Shown here: one piece after another, positions 4,943-9,991 of the stretch
Numbering within the stretch: position 1 is the first letter of the stretch
Layout: each line of letters starts with the position of its first letter
Origin: Chloroflexota bacterium
GTDB taxonomy: Bacteria > Chloroflexota > Limnocylindria > Limnocylindrales > CSP1-4
Length of the DNA: 9,991 bases
Direction: 5' to 3'
Assembly: GCA_021786915.1 (NCBI GenBank)
Contig: JAJYMP010000481.1
Location: 1-9,991, forward strand
The notes under the pieces: model-generated
Seen by the model: only the letters and a program-made list of their open reading frames with translations
The model's database searches: none
What the model was told of the DNA's origin: nothing
Position numbers and translations under genes: made by a program

Positions 4943-7069
4943 TCATGGCGCCGGCCGGCCCTCGACGTCCCCGGCCGGCTCCGGCCGGCCGCGCTGCCAC
5001 GCGACGAGCTGGTGGTAGACGGACGGCGCCCCCGCCAGGGGGCCCTCTGTCAGCTCGAGCCCCGCCGGCACCAGGATGAACGGGTCGGTCTGCCACCCGC
5101 CGAGACCGCCGTGCGAGCCGATCAACTCCTCGAGTCCGGTGACCTCGCCAGTGACCGGGTCCATGGCCCCCAACAGGATCAGGTCGCCCGACGTTGTGAA
5201 GGCCTCGAGCCGCCGGATGGCGTCGACAGCCCCAGGGCCGAAGCGCAGGAGCGGATCGGTGCCCTCGAGGAGTCCCGACGTGAGAACGAGCCGGCCGTCC
5301 CGTGCGAGGGCCACGGGGCCGTCCGCTGCCGTGTGCGCGATGACCGCGCCGATCCCCGGATGCCGCCGCAGACCGTCGATCAGGCCCGGGGCGCGCTCCT
5401 CGATGGCGTCGGCCGTCGCGCGGCCGGGCAGCCCCGTGAGGTAGACGTGGGCAAGGCTGCCCGACGACGCCACGACCACGTCGGGCGGTGCTTCGCCGGC
5501 CGGACCCGGCGCAGCGGACGATCCGCGCCGCGCCGCCGCCGTCGAGTGGCGGGCTGGCCGCCGCCCCAGGCCCGATCCGCGGCGAAGCTCCCCCACCACG
5601 CGGCGGCCCACCCCGGTCGATTCCACCGCGTCCGTGGTGCCCACCACGGTCATCGCGCCGGGAAGGAGCCCGGCGATGACGGCCTCCAGCGAGGTGCCGA
5701 AGCGCTGCCGGAAGGTTGCGCCCAGCGACTGGCCGTGGTCCGAGAGGACGACCAAGCGGTACGTGCGCGCTGTGTGGCGTGCCGCCTTGAGGAGGGACCC
5801 GATCGCCCGGTCGACGCCCTCCAGGGCGTCGACCGACTCCACCCGCTCGGGACCGCAGTGGTGGGAGACGGCGTCGTAGCCCGTGTAGTCCACGTAGATC
5901 GTCGGCGCTCCGCTGTACATCTCCTCGATGACGAGGGCTGTGGACACTGTGCGCAGGGCGATGTTGGTGGCGGCCCGCTCGACCGCGAAGTGGAGATCGC
6001 GGCGCATGCGCGGCTCGACCTCCCACCCCCGCTGGCGCTCCGCCTGGTAGAGCTCCTTGCCAACCTCGCCCGCCATGAGGACGGCCAGCCGGATGTAGTT
6101 CACCGTCCCGACGTAGAAGCCCCGGAGCCGACGGTGCTCGTCGGGCGAAGCGGGCTCGTCGATGCTCGCCATGGTGAGATACGTCCGCGGCGCGTCGCCG
6201 GTCACGAGGTTGCCGATCCCCGCCCCGTCGTCGGCGAGCAGGCCCCGGCCGTCACTGACGCGCCGGACCATCTCGGTCGCGTCCTCCGGGCGGTTCGCGA
6301 CGAGGAGCCGGCCGGTCGCCTTCTCGAACCAGCGGAAGCCCGCGATCCCGTCGTTGTTCCCGTGCAGGATCCCCGCCTGGCTGGCCGGCGTCGTCGGCGG
6401 GAGCATCGCTGACCAGGGGTGCAGTCTCGCCTCACGGCTGCGGACGAGCCGCCCGAGCGTCGGGACGCGGCCAGCCCTGATTGCGCCCCGGAGCACAGGC
6501 AGGCTCAGGCCGTCGACCTGGACCACGAGCAGCCCCGGCGCGGTCTCCGTCGGTCGTCCGAACTCGCGCGCGGCAAGGCGGCGTACCAGCACGCTGTAGT
6601 AGGAGTCGTCATCGCTCACGGCCACCAGCTCCGCGAACAGGCTGTTGAGGAGCGTGATCAGCAATGCCGCCCAGCCCGCTGCCGCCGTGTCCCCGACGCT
6701 CACGCCCGGCAGGACTCGACCCAGGATGAGGATCGCCCCGAACTGCGCCGCGACTCCCAGCGCCTGCGCGACGATGATGGGCCACCGGACCAGCAGCCCA
6801 TGGAGCAGGACGGCCAGGCTGCTGTCGAGAAGGACCAGCAGGAGCCCGGCGAGCAGCAGCGCCGGGGCCCCGTCGATCCGAAGCTCGGGGACGATGCCGG
6901 CGGTGATGGCCAACGCCAGGCAGGCGCCCAGATACGACAGCACAGCCCGGCGGAGGATCGCGAACCTGGTGGGCCGCCACTCCCACATGAGGCTCGCCTG
7001 CAACCGGTAGGACGCGAGCAGGCGGCCCGGTCGCGAGCCGGCGGCAGATGACGGATCCTGGTTGTTCAA
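4943..7069 (-). CDS. Membrane-anchored type I phosphodiesterase / alkaline phosphatase superfamily protein with holin-like N-terminus
   Basis: This 708-residue two-part protein has about four hydrophobic helices at residues 40-150, resembling the phage-holin-4-2 type membrane domain, then an alkaline-phosphatase-superfamily (nucleotide pyrophosphatase/phosphodiesterase-like) domain from about 178. The two-zinc site looks complete: Asp186 (VVQVDGLS), nucleophile Thr226 or Thr227 (LPPTTPAS), Asp399 and His403 (YDAVSHHCG), Asp444-His445 (LSDHGQS) and His653 (GSHGG). It should hydrolyse a phosphodiester or phosphomonoester at the membrane; the substrate is unknown. A Gly/Arg/Ala-rich stretch at about 485-530 looks like a disordered insert. 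The start is TTG 7069 without a clear ribosome site; ATG 6988 (Met28) is an alternative that keeps all helices. It is divergent from the YggT-YeaQ-CsbD operon, with copy C of the shared motif 58 bases upstream. Confidence 0.87.
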   Translation of the reverse strand: MNNQDPSSAAGSRPGRLLASYRLQASLMWEWRPTRFAILRRAVLSYLGACLALAITAGIVPELRIDGAPALLLAGLLLVLLDSSLAVLLHGLLVRWPIIVAQALGVAAQFGAILILGRVLPGVSVGDTAAAGWAALLITLLNSLFAELVAVSDDDSYYSVLVRRLAAREFGRPTETAPGLLVVQVDGLSLPVLRGAIRAGRVPTLGRLVRSREARLHPWSAMLPPTTPASQAGILHGNNDGIAGFRWFEKATGRLLVANRPEDATEMVRRVSDGRGLLADDGAGIGNLVTGDAPRTYLTMASIDEPASPDEHRRLRGFYVGTVNYIRLAVLMAGEVGKELYQAERQRGWEVEPRMRRDLHFAVERAATNIALRTVSTALVIEEMYSGAPTIYVDYTGYDAVSHHCGPERVESVDALEGVDRAIGSLLKAARHTARTYRLVVLSDHGQSLGATFRQRFGTSLEAVIAGLLPGAMTVVGTTDAVESTGVGRRVVGELRRGSGLGRRPARHSTAAARRGSSAAPGPAGEAPPDVVVASSGSLAHVYLTGLPGRATADAIEERAPGLIDGLRRHPGIGAVIAHTAADGPVALARDGRLVLTSGLLEGTDPLLRFGPGAVDAIRRLEAFTTSGDLILLGAMDPVTGEVTGLEELIGSHGGLGGWQTDPFILVPAGLELTEGPLAGAPSVYHQLVAWQRGRPEPAGDVEGRPAP

Positions 7070-7127
7070 CGGGCGGAGTGCTCGGCTTCGGCCATCAGGC
7101 TCGAAGCGTCGCGCCCGAGCCTGTGGA

Positions 7128-7148
7128 CGTCATGACGGCGCGTCACCT
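7128..7148 (-). promoter_or_regulatory. Shared 21-bp motif, copy C (upstream of phosphodiesterase gene)
   Basis: Read on the - strand, the core is GTGACGCGCCGTCATGACG, matching copy D at 18 of 21 positions. The TGAC-N5-GTCA core is at 7133-7145, and the third half-site produces GTCATGAC. It points towards the phosphodiesterase start, 58 bases away. With copy D it forms a back-to-back pair 53 bp apart in the divergent gap, so one regulator could control both directions. Confidence 0.7.
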
Positions 7149-7201
7149 CGCATCGGGCTGAGGACGCGGCTACTTCCCCAGGTGCGCTTACGTCTCGGAC
7201 G

Positions 7202-7222
7202 GGATGACGGGCCGTCATGACG
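7202..7222 (+). promoter_or_regulatory. Shared 21-bp motif, copy D (upstream of YggT-YeaQ-CsbD operon)
   Basis: The core ATGACGGGCCGTCATGACG contains the perfect palindrome TGACGGGCCGTCA (7205-7217) plus a third half-site. It points right, towards the operon whose first start codon is 109 bases downstream. It is the best-formed copy and differs from copy A at one position only. Confidence 0.72.
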
Positions 7223-7245
7223 CTGAGCTGTCGGCAGCGTTTACT
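7217..7245 (+). promoter_or_regulatory. Candidate promoter of the YggT-YeaQ-CsbD operon
   Basis: ATGACG (7217-7222), the third half-site of motif copy D, matches the -35 consensus at four of six positions. It is followed after exactly 17 bases by TTTACT (7240-7245), matching the -10 at four of six. The leader would be about 80 bases. If right, a protein bound at the motif would touch or block the -35. No comparably good -10 is seen at the same spacing after copies A and C. Confidence 0.4.
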
Positions 7246-7331
7246 GGCGGCACAGCATCGGCCGGAGTGTCGCCCGGCGGGGTCGCCAGGCCCCGCTTCC
7301 CCGGATGCCGGAACAGCAACGGGAGGCCACC

Positions 7332-7751
7332 ATGGCCATCGATCAGGTCGACCAGAAGTCCGTAACCACCCAGGAGACCACGCCGACGGGCCAGGAGTCC
7401 GTCCGCACCGCCAGCCGTCGTGTGACGACGGCCGGCCCGGGCGGCGCCGAGACGGCCCGCCGCATCGCGGCCCTCGTCTTCGGGCTCATCCAGATCGTCA
7501 TCGGGGCGCGCATCGTCCTGCTGCTGCTCGACGCGCGGGAGGCCAACGGCCTCGTGTCCGCGATCCTCAACGCCAGCCAGGTCCTCGTGGCGCCGTTCAA
7601 CGGGATGCTCCGCACCGACGCCCTCCACTCTGCCGGCTCCACGCTCGACGTGACCGCCATCGTCGCGTTCATCGGCTGGACGGTCCTCGAGCTGGTCGTG
7701 CTCTGGGTCGTCGGGATCTTCGCCCGCCGGTCGACCGCCGCATCCGCCTGA
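7332..7751 (+). CDS. YggT-family membrane protein
   Basis: The 139-residue protein has a polar, Thr/Gln-rich N-terminal tail of about 42 residues. A hydrophobic helix follows at about 46-66 (ALVFGLIQIVIGARIVLLLL), then the amphipathic loop ASQVLVAPFNGMLR (81-94), and a second helix at about 107-130. The GARIVLLLLDA segment followed by the S-x-x-x-x-PF loop is typical of the YggT family, inner-membrane proteins of unclear function linked in various bacteria to osmotic stress or division. ATG 7332 has GGGAGG five bases upstream; an in-frame ATG at 7305 lacks such a site. It is first in a three-gene stress-type operon, with motif copy D and a promoter-like pair upstream. The next gene starts 54 bases after its stop. 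Confidence 0.82.
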   Translation: MAIDQVDQKSVTTQETTPTGQESVRTASRRVTTAGPGGAETARRIAALVFGLIQIVIGARIVLLLLDAREANGLVSAILNASQVLVAPFNGMLRTDALHSAGSTLDVTAIVAFIGWTVLELVVLWVVGIFARRSTAASA

Positions 7752-7805
7752 GCCAACGCCCGCGCGCCCGTCCGGGACGAGCGCGGCACGAGAGGAGCTC
7801 CACCC

Positions 7806-8072
7806 TTGGGGATCATCGCCTGGATCGTGCTCGGCGCCGTCGCCGGGTTCATCGCCGACCTGATCATGGGCGGCGGCGAGGGGCTGGTCATGATGATCGT
7901 GCTCGGGATCGTCGGCGCCGTGGTCGGCGGCTTCATCGCCGGGACCGTCCTCGGCATCGCGGACATCACCGGCCTCAACCTCTCCAGCCTCGTCGTCGCC
8001 GTGTTCGGCGCCATCGTCGTCATCTTCGTCGCACGGCTCTTCCAGTCGCGCGGCGCAGGCAGGGCGCGGTGA
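7806..8072 (+). CDS. GlsB/YeaQ/YmgE-family stress response membrane protein
   Basis: The 88-residue protein is almost entirely hydrophobic and Gly-rich, with three predicted membrane helices at about 2-20, 27-50 and 59-78. The start IIAWIVLGAVAGFIADLI and the following Gly-rich turn and GIVGAVVGGFIAG segment are hallmarks of the GlsB/YeaQ/YmgE (transglycosylase-associated) family. These are small inner-membrane proteins induced by general stress in several bacteria, with unproven molecular function. The start is TTG 7806, supported by GAGGAG (7792-7797) eight bases upstream and by the family's usual N-terminus. Its TGA overlaps the ATG of the CsbD-like gene (TGATG), implying coupled translation. 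Confidence 0.92.
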   Translation: MGIIAWIVLGAVAGFIADLIMGGGEGLVMMIVLGIVGAVVGGFIAGTVLGIADITGLNLSSLVVAVFGAIVVIFVARLFQSRGAGRAR

Positions 8073-8254
8073 TGGCCGGCCAGCACCTCAAGAGCGCCGT
8101 CAGCACCGCCCAGGGCAACGTCAAGGACGTCGCCGGGAAGCTCACCGGCAACAAGAAGCTCGAGGCGAAGGGCAAGGCCCAGAAGGTCCAGGGGAAGGCC
8201 CAGGGCGTCCTGGGCGACGTCGAGGACGCCATCTCTCGAGCCAAGAGCCGCTGA
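8072..8254 (+). CDS. CsbD-like general stress protein
   Basis: The 60-residue hydrophilic protein is rich in Lys, Gly and Ala. Repeated segments such as GNVKDVAGKLTGNKKLEAKG and KVQGKAQGVLGDVEDA match the CsbD family (family length about 60-70 residues). CsbD-type proteins are general-stress proteins under sigma-B in Bacillus; their molecular role is unknown, and they are predicted to be small, cytoplasmic and partly disordered or helical. ATG 8072 overlaps the stop of the YeaQ-family gene by one base. The frame stays open far upstream, but that part is only a shadow of the two preceding genes. It is the last gene of the operon, and a strong hairpin begins 12 bases after its stop. Confidence 0.9.
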   Translation: MAGQHLKSAVSTAQGNVKDVAGKLTGNKKLEAKGKAQKVQGKAQGVLGDVEDAISRAKSR

Positions 8255-8266
8255 TTCCACGCGAGC

Positions 8267-8302
8267 CGGTGGCGGCCGACCCCACCTGTGCGGCCGCCAC
8301 CG
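8267..8302 (+). terminator. Hairpin terminator after the CsbD-like gene
   Basis: CGGTGGCGGCCG (8267-8278) and CGGCCGCCACCG (8291-8302) are exact reverse complements, a 12-bp stem with a 12-base loop, just after the last gene of the operon. It is the strongest hairpin I found in the window. No T-run follows, so it would act either as a high-GC, U-less terminator or as an RNA-stabilising structure. Confidence 0.6.
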
Positions 8303-8405
8303 CGCCTCGCCCCAGACAAGCCGTCGTCATGCCGCGGGCCTCCCCAGCCGCCAAGGTGCGTTGCCCACCCCGCTTGCAGCCCCTCTCCTGATTGGATCCA
8401 GCCCG

Positions 8406-9335
8406 ATGCACATCTCCGTGGTGGTCACCCAGGCAAGGCGAGCCGTCGCGGGCATGAGCATCGCGTTGGCGGCAGTCATCCTCCTCGGAGCGGGACCCCC
8501 GACGGTCTCGACCGCCACGCCGACAGCCGTGGACCTCGGGGGTGCGTCGGACTTCGCCGTCCTGGCCGGGGGCGGGGTCACCGACACTGGCCCGTCGGTC
8601 ATCTCGGGAGACGTCGGGACGCATCCCCTGCCGGCCATCCCCGACCTCCTCGACGCAGAGGCCAGCGGCAGCGTCGACCGCGCCGGGACCAAGTCCCGCC
8701 TGGCGCAGCAAGACCTTGCCGTTGCGCTCGCCTCGGTTGCGCAGCTCCCGCGGGCCAGCATCGTCAGCCTCGTGGATGACCAGACCGTCACCCCCGGCGT
8801 CTACGCCGTCACCGACGGCGAGCGGGGCATGTTTGCGCGCCTGATCCTCGACGGCCGAGGCGTGGCGAACGCCGTGTGGATCTTCGTCATTGCCAAGGAC
8901 CTCGTGACTGCGCAGGGGAGCGCCATCACCCTCGTCAACGGGGCCCAGGCCTGCAACGTCTTCTGGCGTGTCGGCGGCTCGGCATCGCTCGCCTCGGGGT
9001 CGACGTTCGCAGGCAGCATCCTCGCCATGACGTCGGTGACGGTCGGGTCCAACGTGGCGGTCGACGGTCGCCTCCTTGCCAAGACCGCCGCCGTGTCGCT
9101 TGGCGGCGACAGGATCACCGTACCGGCGTGCTCGCTGAACGCCGCGAGATCAGCCCCACGGCCGACCGCTGCCGGTGCGCTCACAGTGTCGTCCCGCGTC
9201 CCTGCCTCGTCGGCGGTGGCCCGGATCGCGCTGCCCGCGTACCTGCCGCTCGTGGTGCTCGCCATGCTCGTGGCGGCCGCCATCCTCGCCGAGCCGCGCC
9301 ACCGGCACCGCCGACGGGCCCGGCGCGATTGGTGA
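8406..9335 (+). CDS. DUF3494 ice-binding family protein with C-terminal membrane anchor
   Basis: The 309-residue protein has a signal sequence (Arg11-Arg12, then hydrophobic MSIALAAVILLGAG at 17-30), then a DUF3494 ice-binding beta-solenoid domain at about 43-240. Recognisable pieces are the opening DLGGASDFAVLAGGGVTDTG, VISGDVGTHP, TVTPGVY (127-133), ANAVWIFVIAKDL and NGAQACNVFWRVGGSASLA, with FAGSILAMTSVTVG and DGRLLAKTAAVSL closing the domain. Family members bind ice crystals and inhibit recrystallisation or attach cells to ice. A linker rich in Ala, Ser and Pro leads to a helix at about 277-295 and a tail of mostly Arg and His, so it is probably anchored to the membrane facing outwards. 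No LPxTG motif is seen. The start is uncertain: ATG 8406 has only a weak GGA upstream; TTG 8361 and ATG 8454 are alternatives. Confidence 0.88.
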   Translation: MHISVVVTQARRAVAGMSIALAAVILLGAGPPTVSTATPTAVDLGGASDFAVLAGGGVTDTGPSVISGDVGTHPLPAIPDLLDAEASGSVDRAGTKSRLAQQDLAVALASVAQLPRASIVSLVDDQTVTPGVYAVTDGERGMFARLILDGRGVANAVWIFVIAKDLVTAQGSAITLVNGAQACNVFWRVGGSASLASGSTFAGSILAMTSVTVGSNVAVDGRLLAKTAAVSLGGDRITVPACSLNAARSAPRPTAAGALTVSSRVPASSAVARIALPAYLPLVVLAMLVAAAILAEPRHRHRRRARRDW

Positions 9336-9349
9336 TCGAGCAAGAAGCG

Positions 9350-9386
9350 CCGACCTCACTTCCCCGTGTGCGCAGACGGAGGTCGG
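9350..9386. terminator. Candidate hairpin between convergent genes
   Basis: CCGACCTC (9350-9357) and GAGGTCGG (9379-9386) are exact reverse complements around a 21-base loop. They lie in the 63-base gap between the 3' ends of the ice-binding and metal-transporter genes, so the hairpin could serve as a bidirectional terminator. There is no T-run, and the loop is long for an intrinsic terminator. Confidence 0.4.
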
Positions 9387-9398
9387 TCGAACCGGCGA

Positions 9399-9991
9399 CT
9401 AGCCCAAGATCGTGGTGACGACGAGGGCGATCGCGGCGATGGCCATGACCGCGGTGGTGCCCCATCCGAGGACGTTGAGGCGCCGCGTGTTCGTGCGCTC
9501 GCCCATCACTCTGCGGTTGTTCGACACCAGCATGACCAGCACGAGGAGGGGCGCCGCGAGGAGGCCGTTGATGACCGCCGTGATGACCAGCGCGGTGATC
9601 GGGTTGATCCCCAGGAAGTCGATGGCCATGCCCACGACGGTTGCCGCCACGACGACGGCGTAGAACTGCGGCGCCTTCGACACCTTCCGGTCGAGGCCGA
9701 ACTTCCAGCCCGCGGCCTCCGACGCGCCGTAGGCGGCAGAGGCGGTCAGGACCGGGACGGCGAGGACGCCCGCGCCGATGATGCCGACGGCTAGCAGCGC
9801 TGCCGAGAGGTCGCCCGCAGCCGGCCGAAGGGCGACCGCGGCCTCGGTGGCCGAGCTGATCGTGTGCTGGCCGGAGGCGAAGAGGGTCGCCCCGGAGGCG
9901 AGGATGATGAAGTAGGCGGCGATCTCCGAGAGCACCATGCCCGAGACGGTGTCGGCGAGGGCATACCGCAGCGCGGTCCGGGACGCCCCCT
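9399..9991 (-). CDS. NRAMP-family divalent metal transporter, C-terminal part (5' end outside window)
   Basis: The last 196 residues of an NRAMP (MntH-like) transporter are visible; the frame is still open at the right edge. NRAMP proteins import Mn2+, Fe2+ or related ions with protons across the cytoplasmic membrane. Five helices are seen, probably TM7 to TM11: MVLSEIAAYFIILASGATL, the GIIGAGVLAVPVLTASAAYG stretch, FYAVVVAATVVGMAIDFLGI, the VINGLLAAPLLVLVMLV segment followed by SNNRRVMGE, and LNVLGWGTTAVMAIAAIALV. The FLGINP and NNRRVMGE strings are typical of the family. The TM1 DPGN and TM6 MPH metal-site motifs would lie beyond the edge, so substrate choice cannot be judged. An internal Met at 9938 is not the true start, because coding continues upstream through the TALRYALADTVSG loop. 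Confidence 0.93.
   Translation of the reverse strand, partial: GASRTALRYALADTVSGMVLSEIAAYFIILASGATLFASGQHTISSATEAAVALRPAAGDLSAALLAVGIIGAGVLAVPVLTASAAYGASEAAGWKFGLDRKVSKAPQFYAVVVAATVVGMAIDFLGINPITALVITAVINGLLAAPLLVLVMLVSNNRRVMGERTNTRRLNVLGWGTTAVMAIAAIALVVTTILG

Noticed and set aside
4946..4995. Dense CCGGCCGG repeats
   Set aside because: They lie within the last codons of the phosphodiesterase gene, coding for Gly, Arg, Pro and Ala, and are explained by base composition.
7217..8071. Long + strand frame running into the CsbD-like gene
   Set aside because: Upstream of 8072 it is an Arg/His-rich shadow of the YggT and YeaQ genes. Only the last 60 codons are CsbD-like.
7343..8260. 305-codon - strand frame opposite the YggT-YeaQ-CsbD operon
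   Set aside because: It is antisense to three recognised small genes, and its Thr/Met/Pro/Arg-rich product reads as a mirror of them.
9222..9335. Sortase sorting signal at the ice-binding protein C-terminus
   Set aside because: A helix and basic tail are present, but the preceding residues read ALPAYLP, not LPxTG, so a plain transmembrane anchor is the simpler reading.
9399..9938. Complete 179-residue transporter starting at Met 9938
   Set aside because: The frame remains open and NRAMP-like upstream to the window edge, so this is an internal Met of a gene that continues beyond the window.

Overview
The window is very GC-rich and densely coded. It has TTG as well as ATG starts, short gaps between genes and tightly coupled small membrane-protein genes. 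It looks like chromosomal DNA of a free-living, high-GC bacterium, probably an actinomycete or a Chloroflexota soil or freshwater lineage. That placement is inferred from composition and gene style; no rRNA, tRNA or taxon marker is present to settle it. I see no transposase, integrase, phage or CRISPR array.

Left part (1-3924): a 52-bp direct tandem repeat (1-172) lies upstream of a promoter-like region with a perfect 8-bp palindrome. A three-gene tyrosine/homogentisate catabolic operon follows on the + strand: 4-hydroxyphenylpyruvate dioxygenase (hpd), a fumarylacetoacetate hydrolase family protein, and homogentisate 1,2-dioxygenase (hmgA). Together they would take 4-hydroxyphenylpyruvate to homogentisate, open the ring, and cleave the product to fumarate and acetoacetate. 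The maleylacetoacetate isomerase is not in the window. A hairpin at 3880-3924 separates this operon from the convergent genes that follow.

Middle part (4004-8302): a cluster of membrane and stress-type genes. On the - strand are a DUF1269 glycine-zipper membrane protein coupled to a 64-residue single-pass protein, and a large holin-like/type I phosphodiesterase fusion protein. Divergent from the latter, on the + strand, is an operon of a YggT-family protein, a GlsB/YeaQ/YmgE-family protein and a CsbD-like protein. The two non-coding gaps here carry four copies of a 21-bp motif (consensus RGRTGACGSRCYGTCATGRC plus one base). Three of the four point towards a downstream gene start. This looks like a shared operator or promoter element that ties the cluster into one regulon, and it is the most notable signal in the window.

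Right part (8406-9991): a DUF3494 ice-binding protein with a signal sequence and an unusual C-terminal transmembrane anchor with a basic tail. A short convergent gap with a hairpin follows, then the C-terminal part of an NRAMP-type divalent metal transporter on the - strand that runs off the right edge.

All calls come from reading the sequence and recognising motifs. No alignment, profile or folding calculation was run.
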